Shown here in pieces: positions 1 to 11,227 of a stretch of DNA of 64,000 nucleotides. The notes beneath the pieces are model-generated. The model was given only the letters and a program-made list of their open reading frames with translations. It did no database searches and had not been told where the DNA came from. The number at the start of each line of letters is the position of its first letter. Position 1 is the stretch's first letter. Position numbers and translations under genes: made by a program. Source of the stretch: Zoroaster sp. YZ-2022 (taxonomy: Eukaryota; Echinodermata; Asteroidea; Forcipulatida; Zoroasteridae); the NCBI GenBank assembly GCA_029582265.1, contig CM055819.1, positions 12,883,087-12,947,086 on the forward strand, written 5' to 3'.

Positions 1-3000
1 GGTTCTCCTCTTTTAGGAAATCACATGACTTTTACATTTAGATAATTTCTTCATACCTTAAAGGACCACCATGCACACTTAGCCCTCCGCAAAATACTGT
101 CAAAATACGGGCCATAACTCAGGGTAGACAGCCTATATTGTTGTGATTAAAACACAAATACGAATGAAATTATTTCTAGCGACGGTTATAACTTTAAAAG
201 TTTTTAAGGGAGGCCGACAAATTTATATCCAAATTAAAGCTTAGGTTCTCCTCTTTTAGGAAATCACATGACTTTTACATTTAGATAATTTCTTCATACC
301 TTAAATGGCCTCCATGCACACTGAGCCCTCCGCAAAATACTGTCAAAATACGGGCCATAACTCAGGGTAGACAGCCTATATTGTTGTGATTAAAACACAA
401 ATACGAATGAAATTATTTCTAGCGACGGTTATAACTTTAAAAGTTTTAAGGGAGGCCAACAAATTTATATCCAAATAAAAGCTGAGGTTCTCCTCTTTTA
501 GGAAATCACATGACTTTTACATTTAGACAATTTCTTCATACCTTAAACGGCCTCCATGCATACTTAGCCCTCCGCAAAATACTGTCAAAATACGGGCCAT
601 AACTCGGGGTAGACAGCCTGTATGTTGTTGTGATTAAAACAGAAATACGAATGAAATTATTTCTAGCGCAGGTTATAACTTTAAAAGTTTTTAAGGGAGG
701 CCGACAAATTTATATCCAAATTAAAGCTTAGGTTCTCCTCTTTTAGGAAATCACATGACTTTTACATTTAGACAATTTCTTCATACCTTAAACGGCCTCC
801 ATGAACAATTATCCCTCCGTAAAATACTGTCAAAATACGCCCATAACTCAGGGTAGACAGCCTATATTGTTGTGATTAAAAGACAAATACGAATGAAATT
901 ATTTCTAGCGACGGTTATAACTTTAAAAGTTTTTAAGGGAGGCCGACAAATTTATATCCAAATTAAAGCTTAGGTTCTCCTCTTTTAGGAAATCACATGA
1001 CTTTTACATTTAGATAATTTCTTCATACCTTAAAGGCCACCATGCACACTTAGCCCTCCGCAAAATGCTGTCAAAATACGGGCCATAACTCAGGGTAGAC
1101 AGCCTATATTGTTGTGATTAAAACACAAATACGAATGAAATTATTTCTAGCGACGGTTATAACTTTAAAGGTTTTTAAGGGAGGCCGACAAATTTATATC
1201 CAAATTAAAGCTTAGGTTCTCCTCTTTTAGGAAATCACATGACTTTTACATTTAGACAATTTCTTCATACCTTAATCGGCCTCCATGCACACTTAGCCCT
1301 CCGTAAAATACGGTCAAAATACGGGCCATAACTCAGGGTAGACAGCCTATATTGTTGTGATTAAAAGACAAATACAAATGAAATTATTTCTAGCGACGGT
1401 TATAACTTTAAAAGTCTTTAAGGGAGGCCGACAAATTTATATCCAAATTAAAGCTTAGGTTCTCCTCTTTTAGGAAATCACATGACTTTTACATTTAGAC
1501 AATTTCTTCATACCTTAATCGGCCTCCATGCACACTTAGCCCTCCGTAAAATACGGTCAAAATACGGGCCATAACTCAGGGTAAACACCGACATTGTTGT
1601 GATTAAAACACAAATACGAATGAAATTATTTCTAGCGACGGTTATAACTTTAAAAGTTTTTAAGGGAGGCCGACAAATTTATATCCAAATTAAAGCTTAG
1701 GTTCTCCTCTTTTGGGAAATCACATGACTTTTACATTTAGATAATTTCTTCATACCTTAAATGGCCTCCATGCACACTGAGCCCTCCGCAAAATACTGTC
1801 AAAATACGGGCCATAACTCAGGGTAGACAGCCTATATTGTTGTGATTAAAACACAAATACGAATGAAATTATTTCTAGCGACGGTTATAACTTTAAAAGT
1901 TTTTAAGGGAGGCCGACAAATTTATATCCAAATTAAAGCTTAGGTTCTCCTCTTTAGGAAATCACATGACTTTTACATTTAGATAATTTCTTCATACCTT
2001 AAATGGCCTCCATGCACACTGAACCCTCCGCAAAACACTGTCAAAATACGGGCCATAACTCAGGGTAGACAGCCTATATTGTTGTGATTAAAACACAAAT
2101 ACGAATGAAATTATTTCTAGCGACGGTTATAACTTTAAATGTTTTTAAGGGAGGCCGACAAATTTATATCCAAATTAAAGCTTAGGTTCTCCTCTTTAGG
2201 AAATCACATGACTTTTACATTTAGATAATTTCTTCATACCTTAAATGGCCTCCATGCACACTGAACCTCCAAAAATACTGTCAAAATACGGGCCATAACT
2301 CAGGGTAGACAGCCTATATTGTTGTGATTAAAAGACAAATACGAATGAAATTATTTCTAGCGACGGTTATAACTTTAAAAGTTTTTAAGGGAGGCCGACA
2401 AATTTATATCCAAATTAAAGCATTTAGACAATTTCTTCATACCTTAAACGGCCTCCATGCACACTTAGTCCTCCGTAAAATACTGTCAAAATACGGGCCA
2501 TAACTCAGGGTAGACAGCCTATATTGTTGTGATTAAAAGACAAATACGAATGAAATTATTTCTAGCCACGGTTATAACTTTAAAAGTTTTTAAGGGAGGC
2601 CGACAAATTTATATCCAACTTAAAGCTTAGGTTCTCCTCTTTTAGGAAATCACATGACTTTTACATTTAGACAATTTCTTCATACCTTAAACGGCCTCCA
2701 TGCACACTTAGTCCTCGGTAAAATACTGTCAAAATACGTGCCATAACTCAGGGTAGACAGCCTATATTGTTGTGATTAAAAGACAAATACAAATGAAATT
2801 ATTTCTAGCGACGGTTATAACTTTAAAAGTTTTTACGGGAGGCCGACAAATTTATATCCAAATTAAAGGTTCTCTTTTAGGAAATGACATGACTTTTACA
2901 TTTAGATAATTTCTTCATACCTTAAATGGCCTCCATGCACACTGAGCCCTCCGCAAAATACTGTCAAAATACGGGCCATAACTCAGGGTAGACAGCCTAT

Positions 3001-6000
3001 ATTGTTGTGATTAAGACACAAATACGAATGAAATTATTTCTAGCGACGGTTATAACTTTAAAAGTCTTTAAGGGAGGCCGACAAATTTATATCCAAATTA
3101 AAGCTTAGGTTCTCCTCTTTTAGGAAATCACATGACTTTTACATTTAGACAATTTCTTCATACCTTAAACGGTCTCCATGCACACTTAGCCCTCCGTAAA
3201 ATACGGTCAAAATACGGGCGATAACTCTGGGTAAACACCCGACATTGTTGTGATTAAAACACAAACACGAATGAAATTATTTCTAGCGACGGTTATAACT
3301 TTAAAAGTTTTTAAGGGAGGCCGACAAATTTATATACAAATTAAAGCTTAGGTTCTCCTCTTTAAGGAAATCACATGACTTTTACATTTAGATAATTTCT
3401 TCATACCTTAAAGGACCACCATGCACACTTAGCCCTCCGCAAAATACTGTCAAAATACGGGCCATAACTCAGGGTAGACAGCCTATATTGTTGTGATTAA
3501 AAGACAAATACGAATGAAATTATTTCTAGCGACGGTTATAACTTTAAAAGTTTTTAAGGAGGCCGACAAATTTATATCCAAATTAAAGCTTAGGTTCTCC
3601 TCTTTTAGGAAATCACATGACTTTTACATTTACATAATTTCTTCATAACTTAAATGGACCTCCATGCACACTGAGCCCTCCGCAAAATGCTGTCAAAATA
3701 CGGGCCATAACTCAGGGTAGACAACCTATATTGTTGTGATTAAAACACAAATACGAATGAAATTATTTCTAGCGACGGTTATAACTTTAAAGGTTTTTAA
3801 GGGAGGCCGACAAATTTATATCCAAATTAAAGCTTAGGTTCTCCTCTTTTAGGAAATCACATGACTTTTACATTTAGACAATTTCTTCATACCTTAAACG
3901 GCCTCCATGCACACGTAGCCCTCAGTAAAATACGGTCAAAATACGGGCCATAACTCAGGGTAGACAGCCTATATTGTTGTGATTAAAACACAAATACGAA
4001 TGAAATTATTTCTAGCGACGGTTATAACTTTAAAAGTTTTTAAGGGAGGCCGACAAATTTATATCCAAATTAAAGCTTAGGTTCTCCTCTTTTAGGAAAT
4101 CACATGACTTTTACATTTAGATAATTTCTTCATACCTTAAATGGCCTCCATGCACACTGAGCCCTCCGCAAAATACTGTCAAAATACGGGCCATAACTCA
4201 GGGTAGACAGCCTATATTGTTGTGATTAAAAGACAAATACGAATGAAATTATTTCTAGCGACGGTTATAACTTTAAAAGTTTTTAAGGGAGGCCGACAAA
4301 TTTATATCCAAATTAAAGCTTAGGTTCTCCTCTTTTAGGAAATCACATGACTTTTACATTTACATAATTTCTTCATACCTTAAAGGACCACCATGCACAC
4401 TTAGCCCTCCGCAAAATGCTGTCAAAATACGGGCCATAACTCAGGGTAGACAACCTATATTGTTGTGATTAAAACACAAATACGAATGAAATTATTTCTA
4501 GCGACGGTTATAACTTTAAAGGTTTTTAAGGGAGGCCGACAAATTTATATCCAAATTAAAGCTTAGGTTCTCCTCTTTTAGGAAATCACATGACTTTTAT
4601 ATTTAGATAATTTCTTCATACCTTAAATGGCCTCCATGCACACTGAGCCCTCCGCAAAATGCTGTCAAAATACGGGCCATAACTCAGGGTAGACAGCCTA
4701 TATTGTTGTGATTAAAACACAAATACGAATGAAATTATTTCTAGCGATGGTTATAACTTTAAAAGTCTTTAAGGGAGGCCGACAAATTTATATCCAAATT
4801 AAAGCTTAGGTTCTCCTCTTTTAGGAAATCACATGACTTTTACATTTAGACAATTTCTTCATACCTTAAACGGCCTCCATGCACACTGAGCCCTCCGCAA
4901 AATACTGTCAAAATACGGGCCATAACTCAGGGTAGACAGCCTATATTGTTGTGATTAAAACACAAATACGAATGAAATTATTTCTAGCGACGGTTATAAC
5001 TTTAAAAGTCTTTAAGGGAGGCCGACAAATTTATATCCAAATTAAAGCTTAGGTTCTCCTCTTTTAGGAAATCACATGACTTTTACATTTAGATAATTTC
5101 TTCATACCTTAAATGGCCTCCATGCACACTGAGCCCTCCGCAAAATACTGTCAAAATACGGGCCATAACTCAGGGTAGACAGCCTATATTGTTGTGATTA
5201 AAAGACAAATACAAATGAAATTATTTCTAGCGACGGTTATAACTTTAAAAGTTTTTACGGGAGGCCGACAAATTTATATCCAAATTAAAGGTTCTCCTCT
5301 TTTAGGAAATCACATGACTTTTACATTTAGATAATTTCTTCATACCTTAAATGGCCTCCATGCACACTGAGCCCTCCGCAAAATACTGTCAAAATACGGG
5401 CCATAACTTAGGGTAGACAACCTAAATTGTTGTGATTAAAACACAAATACGAATGAAATTATTTCTAGCGACGGTTATAACTTTAAAAGTTTTTAAGGGA
5501 GGCCGACAAATTTATATCCAAATTAAAGCTTAGGTTCTCCTCTTTTAGGAAATCACATGACTTTTACATTTAGATAATTTCTTCATACCTTAAATGGCCT
5601 CCATGCACACTGAGCCCTCCGCAAAATACTGTCAAAATACGTTCCATAACTCAGGGTAGACAGCCTATATTGTTTTGATTAAAACACAAATACGAATGAA
5701 ATTATTTCTAGCGACGGTTATAACTTTAAAAGTCTTTAAGGGAGGCCGACAAATTTATATCCAAATTAAAGCTTAGGTTCTCCTCTTTTAGGAAATCACA
5801 TGACTTTTACATTTAGACAATTTCTTCATACCTTAAACGGCCTCCATGCACACTTAGCCTAACGCAAAATGCTGTCAAAATACGGGCCATAACTCAGGGT
5901 AGACAGCCTATATTGTTGTGATTAAAAGACAAATACGAATGAAATTATTTCTAGCGACGGTTATAACTTTAAAAGTTTTTAAGGGAGGCCGACAAATTTA

Positions 6001-6340
6001 TATCCAAATTAAAGCTTAGGTTCTCCTCTTTTAGGAAATCACATGACTTTTACATTTAGATAATTTCTTCATACCTTAAACGGCCTCCATGCACACTTAG
6101 TCCTCCGTAAAATACGGTCAAAATACGGGCCATAACTCAGGGTAAACACCCGACATTGTTGTGATTAAAACACAAATACGAATGAAATTATTTCTAGCGA
6201 CGGGTATAACTTTAAAAGTTTTTAAGGGAGGCCGACAAATTTATATCCAAATTAAAGCTTAGGTTCTCCTCTTTTAGGTAATCACATGACTTTTACATTT
6301 AGATAATTTCTTCATACCTTAAATGGCCTCCATGCACACT
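1..6340. repeat. Satellite array, ~243-bp unit (subfamily A)
   Basis: About 27 head-to-tail units, recognised by the recurring start GGTTCTCCTCTTTTAGGAAA at 1, 244, 486, 731, 973 and so on, to about 6260. Units are highly similar and differ by scattered substitutions, for example TTAAAGGACC against TTAAATGGCC and CTGAGCCC against TTAGCCC. One unit near 2421 lacks its first ~35 bp. The array starts before base 1, so its true length is unknown. No coding potential is seen and function is unknown. Confidence 0.95.
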
Positions 6341-8130
6341 TAACCCTCCGTATAATAACCGTACAGTCGAGTGGCCGGCCTGTACGGCGTGAAGAAAAAA
6401 CAATAAATATGAAAGAAACAATTTATATGCCTGGGTATAATTTGAAATGTTTTTAGGATAGACAGACAAATTTTTATTCAAATGAAAGCTTATCTTCTCC
6501 TCTTTCAGAATATTATATAAAGTTTAAATTTGGGCAATTTCTTCATATCTTAAAATGCCGCCATGCACACTTAATAACCCTCCGTATAATAACCGTACAG
6601 TCGAGTGGCCGGTCTGTACAGCGTGAAGAAAAAACAATAAATATGAAAGAAACAATTTATATACCGGGGTATAATTTGAAAAGTTTTTAGGATAGACAGA
6701 CAAATTTATATTCATATGAAAGCTTATCTTCTCCTCTTTCAGAATATTATATCAATTTTAAATTTGGGCAATTTCTTCATATCTTAAATTGCCGCCATGC
6801 ACAATTATCCCTCCGTATAATAACCGTACAGTCGAGTGGCCAGCCTGTACAACGTGAAGGGAAAAAATATGAAAGAAACAATTTATATGCCGGGGTATAA
6901 CTTGAAAGGTTTTTAAAGGAGGCAGACAAATTTATATTCAAATGAAAGCTTATCTTCTCCTCTTTCAGAATATTATATACATTTTAAATTGGGGCAATTC
7001 TTTCATACCTTAAATTGCCACCATGCACACTTATCCCTCCGTATAATAACCGTACAGTCGAGTGGCCGGCCTGTACAGCGTGAAGAAAAAAATATGAAAT
7101 AAACAATTTATATGCCGGGGTATAACTTGAAAGGTTTTTAAAGGAGGCAGACAAATTTTTATTCATATGAAAGCTTATCTTCTCCTCTTTAGGAATATTA
7201 TATAAATTTTTAATTTGGGCAATTTCTTCATATCTTAAATTGCCGCCATGCACACTTAATCCTCCGTAAAATACTGTCAAGTTGCAGGCGTTATACAGCG
7301 TGATGAAAAAAATATATAAGAAACCATTTTTATGCCGGGGTATCATTTGAAAAGTTTTAAAAGAGGGAGACAAATTTATATTCAAATAAAAGCTTATCTT
7401 CTCCTCTTTCAGAACATCATATCAATTTTAAATTTTGGCCATTTCTTCATATCTTAAATATCCGCCATGCACAATTAACCCTCCGTATAATAACCGTACA
7501 GTCGAGTGGCCAGCCTGTACAACGTGAAGGGAAAAATATGAAAGAAACAATTTATATGCCGGGGTATAACTTGAAAGGTTTTTAAAGGAGGCAGACAAAT
7601 TTATATTCAAATGAAAGCTTATCTTCTCCTCTTTCAGAATATTATATAAATTTTAAATTGGGGCAATTCTTTCATACCTTAAATTGCCACCATGCACACT
7701 TATCCCTCCGTATAATAACCGTACAGTCGAGTGGCCGGCCTGTACAGCGTGAAGAAAAAAATATGAAATAAACAATTTATATGCCGGGGTATAACTTGAA
7801 AGGTTTTTAAAGGAGGCAGACAAATTTATATTCAAATGAAAGCTTATCTTCTCCTCTTTCAGAATATTGTATAAATTTTAAATTTGGGCAATTCCTTCAT
7901 ACCATAAATTGCCACCATGCACACTTAACCCATAACCTTCCGTATAATACAATACAATCAAGTGGCCGGCCTATACAGTGTGAAGAAAAAAAGTATGAAA
8001 GAAACAATTTATATGCCGGGGTATAATTTGAACAGTTTTTAGGAGAGGCAGACAAATTTATATTCAAATAAAAGCTTATCTTCTCCTCTTTCCGAATATT
8101 ATATCAATTTTATTTTTGAGCAATTCCTTC
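6341..8130. repeat. Satellite array, ~225-bp unit (diverged subfamily B)
   Basis: About eight units continue the array. The part around AGCTTATCTTCTCCTCTTTC and the GCCATGCACACTTA segment is clearly related to subfamily A. The middle is replaced by a block containing CCGTACAGTCGAGTGGCCGG and a GTGAAG-A-rich stretch. Units are more diverged from each other than in A. The switch lies inside one hybrid unit (left half A, right half B, near 6340). Each unit carries a ~60-codon minus-strand ORF, which I treat as incidental. Confidence 0.9.
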
Positions 8131-8299
8131 ACCGGTACAGTCATTTTTATATTAAATGCAAGTTCTGTTTCTCTGTCATAAAGGCGCCTCTTGATGTTAG
8201 TTTAAGCTTGTGTGACTAGAGAAAATCCAACTGGAATACTTACATTACATTTCCATCCATCTTAATTTCCATTGATGAAGGGAACCACTGAACGCCATT

Positions 8300-8512
8300 A
8301 AGAATGTCGAACCCAACCTCCACTTGAGCACAATGTCTAAGCTTGTGTTTTTAGAATACCACATTCATTCATTGCTCAAAATCTCCCAAAATATCGTTTC
8401 CAATCCTTACTTGACTACACATTCCTCTCTTTAAGTTATCTCTTCTACCGTCTTTTAAAGGAAAATATGTGATATTTGGGTAGAAAAGTGGCGGTTGTAT
8501 TCGACATTCTTT
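8300..8512. mobile_element. MITE with AGAATGTCG termini
   Basis: The ends read AGAATGTCGAACCC and GTATTCGACATTCT and are inverted copies of each other, with related CCNCCACTT / AAGTGGCGG sequence just inside. The same ends occur at 34031-34478, 34745-35198 and 35851-35991, so this is a local family. It is non-coding and the superfamily is not determined. Confidence 0.65.
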
Positions 8513-8733
8513 CCATCGTAGTTTGCCCAGAATAAGCATGCGGCTGGTGCTGGAACTAGCATGAACATTCTTGGTGGAATGGCTGTTTGCATAGCCCACA
8601 TGAAATAGCACATTCCGTGCACAATAGGCCCGTGCTGCATATTCACAAAAGGCGGTGGAGAGTTGATTGTTTACGGCCTCCTGGGTGTGGTCGTTGACAT
8701 GCCATTACATGTATAGGCGAGGTTACAAGTCGC

Positions 8734-8864
8734 CTGAAGATCTGACGTCACGTTTCGAGGCTCTTAAAAGACCCAAGATACTGGCCTCTCAGTTTGTGGA
8801 GATTCAACATTGATCTTGAATAGTAGCTAGCGCACGAGCCTCGAAACGTGACGTCAGATCTTCA
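8734..8864. repeat. Inverted repeat, ~28-bp arms
   Basis: GAAGATCTGACGTCACGTTT at 8736 recurs inverted as AAACGTGACGTCAGATCTTC near 8843-8863, around a ~75-bp loop. The arms are nearly perfect and extend through CGAGGCTC. This is a probable small foldback element; no target duplication was recognised. Confidence 0.7.
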
Positions 8865-8884
8865 GTACAACGTATCATATGAAA

Positions 8885-9172
8885 TCCCTTATGGCGCACG
8901 TATCCAACAAACTGGTGCTCAAGGCGCATTATATTATTACCCCTGCTCATCAGGCTCATAAATCATTCCTGAAACCATCTCAGCTCCCTGGGGAGTATAC
9001 AGCAACCAACTCTGCCCCCATTTACCCCTGGGTGGAAAGATGCAATTATGGTAAAGTGTCTTGCTTCAAGGACACAAGTCGCGGTCGGGATTCAAACCCA
9101 CATTCTGATGACTCGGCCATCAGAACACAAATCCGATGCATTAACGTACCGCTCGACCATGGCACTCCATAG
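8885..9172 (-). mobile_element. tRNA-derived SINE, partly deleted
   Basis: Homologous to the fuller copies at 13455-13805 and 19185-19567. The tRNA-like head is at the high-coordinate end (inverted A-box region CCGCTCGACCATGG; B-box region GGGATTCAAACC). The body includes GAAACCATCTCAGCTCCCTG. It lacks a middle segment and the (ATT)n tail. Confidence 0.75.
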
Positions 9173-9484
9173 GTTGTAGATTGTTCAATTATAAACTATA
9201 CAATAACGTACTGGGAAATGGGCCAGTAATTGCCAGCTTGATTGTAAGCAATGCATGCGTGCGTATATTTACCAAATAGTCTATGGTAACATGGAAGCGA
9301 TAAAAGCAAGGAGCAGTGGTTGTGATCTATTGGATGTAGGACAGAATAGCACTGGCAAGCTTGTCAAATGCATTTTTCATTTCAGAGATTCCATATATTA
9401 ATTGCAGTGTCCATATTTCATTCTTAATAGCCAAACAAAAAAAGTATCCAGTCTACGCACACATCGTATAAGACCCGTGAGTTG

Positions 9485-9645
9485 GAATTTGTAGTTTTCT
9501 TTTTTTATGCTGTGAAACAATATTCAATTGCAGGCAAGATGGCTGTGTTTTAAAGAACTTTTTTACGTTTGCCCGATTTGTGATGGCCTCTCTTAGCCAC
9601 CATACTTTGATCATGGGAAATTTGGTCTGGTTCCAATAACCGCAT
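9485..9645 (-). repeat. Interspersed repeat copy 1
   Basis: On the minus strand this contains GACCAAATTTCCCATGATCA followed by AAGTATGGTGGC and GAGAGGCC. The same order occurs at 11712-11890, 38397-38590 and 40320-40470. Copy ends are not sharp and the class is unknown. Confidence 0.55.
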
Positions 9646-9733
9646 ATACATGTTAACAATATGTCTGTCACAATATACAACGTGAACTGTGTTTACATTA
9701 TTGAGATTCAATCAATTTTGCAACAATAAACTG

Positions 9734-9958
9734 TAAAAAGGGACAATATCATCACGATCAACAAACCATGGAATCGGAGTGCTAATTTTAGATTAACTCA
9801 GTGACTGAAAATAATTTCCCACAAAGTAAGGTCATATTTCCGTTTCTTCTGCATAAATGAGCCAGTAAATTGCACTCACTGTGTTCATCTTAAACTAGGA
9901 CATTGATTCCATGCCCTGTTGAAAGTCTGCTCTAATCGTGACGATACTGTCCCTTTAA
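9734..9958. mobile_element. MITE with AGGGACA-type TIR, TTAA target
   Basis: The ends AAGGGACAATATCATCAC and GTGACGATACTGTCCCTT are inverted copies. The TIR continues for ~50 bp (GGCATGGAAT / ATTCCATGCC). The second copy at 18051-18242 has intact TTAA on both sides; here only the right TTAA survives. The TTAA target suggests a piggyBac-like source. Confidence 0.7.
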
Positions 9959-11139
9959 TGTTTTGATTGACCTGGGCATCCCTATATAAAATGTAAAAAC
10001 CTCTCAACTGAAACGATACAATACATGTTGTTACTACAAACTTCCACCACAAAGAAATATTTCAGTCTTATAAATTGTGTTTCCAAACTTTGCCACAATA
10101 ACAGTGTTGATAGCTTTTTATTAAATTTCCAAATGAAATGCAACAACCGATTGTATATAAAAAGACATGAACATTTACAGTGCTTTTTTTCTTGTTGATG
10201 TTAACTTAATAATAGGAATGCTAAATCATGAACATTTTGAGGAATAAAATTTTAAATCTTTTAAGCATACATTTAAGTGATTCTTGATTTTTTGTTTGTA
10301 GTTTGTCTCAATTCCCAATACACTTTTATTGATAAGCATTCATGAATGCCCAAAGACAGTTTAGACAATCTGACTGGTAAAGACATGGCTTATTACAATC
10401 AGAACAGTGCGAATGCGTCAGCTGTTTTGTGTGACGCACGACGCGGATTTGAACCAATCGGAGTGACAAAGATTGACATGCGTCTGACTCATGTACTTTG
10501 GAAGTGTTTGCCCAATTTCTATTTGGCTTTATTCAACAAAAATTTCATTTTTTTTTCTTCACATTTTGAAAATGAAATCGATACAGGCTCCTTAATTATG
10601 GCCCTGTTCCATGTCCATAACCGGTCATTAACCTGCGGGTACAGACTGTACAATAAACTGTTATCCTCTGATTATGTTATTATGTGTAGAGAAATCAAAT
10701 AGCGACAGTTTTAGCTGTACTACTGGTCCTCATATTTTTGTCTTGCACTTTTTAATGAAGGGCGGCATCTTAAAAATAAGTAAATTTTTCATTCGGGTTT
10801 TGGGTAAATTCCAATATTATACCTTGCCATTAATTAAGGCCCTGACACATTTTTGGGTAAGGTAATTATGAATATTCATAAGAATATAACTGAATTGATT
10901 CTCATAAATATGCATGCACATGGTTGATATTCCACCAATCAAAAGCGTTTCAACAAGAACCAAAATATAAATAAAGACCTTTTGGACGATTGAATGAAGC
11001 AAGTTCTCAAGTGTTGGATATTAATTCTAGAGTGTTAGTTTTAACAGATGTTGAGACCAACCTGGAAAAAGCTGTGCACGGTGAAGCGGAAGGCTAATTA
11101 GACTTCGATGTTACAGCCCCTGTCTAGATGACCTGGAGG
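9959..11139. other. No gene recognised (downstream of F8A)
   Basis: AT-rich sequence between a MITE and the F8A stop codon. The transcript 3' UTR must lie here: minus-strand AATAAA hexamers occur at about 10526-10531 and 10117-10122, but I cannot say which, if any, is used. A 118-codon plus-strand ORF at 10346 has no recognisable domain and is not called. Confidence 0.4.
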
Positions 11140-11227
11140 TCACTCGAACGTAGTCTCTTGATCAGCGTGGGATAATTTGTTAATGACAAGATGGAGGAGA
11201 TGGTTTTGTTCTGATGTCAGGTGCTTC
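11140..11227 (-). CDS. F8A1: F8A exon 12 (stop codon)
   Basis: 88 coding nt after acceptor GTTACAG. Encodes KHLTSEQNHLLHLVINKLSH then ADQETTFE and TGA. The EQNHLLHLV block is the conserved HAP40 C-terminus. Confidence 0.94.

Noticed and set aside
6299..7835. Repeated ~60-codon minus-strand ORFs in the satellite
   Set aside because: They recur because the units are near copies; lengths and endings vary between units, and there is no domain, signal or codon constraint visible.
8879..9172. 97-codon ORF
   Set aside because: It overlaps a minus-strand SINE almost exactly and has no domain.
10346..10702. 118-codon plus-strand ORF
   Set aside because: No recognisable domain, AT-rich, and no splice or promoter context; likely chance.
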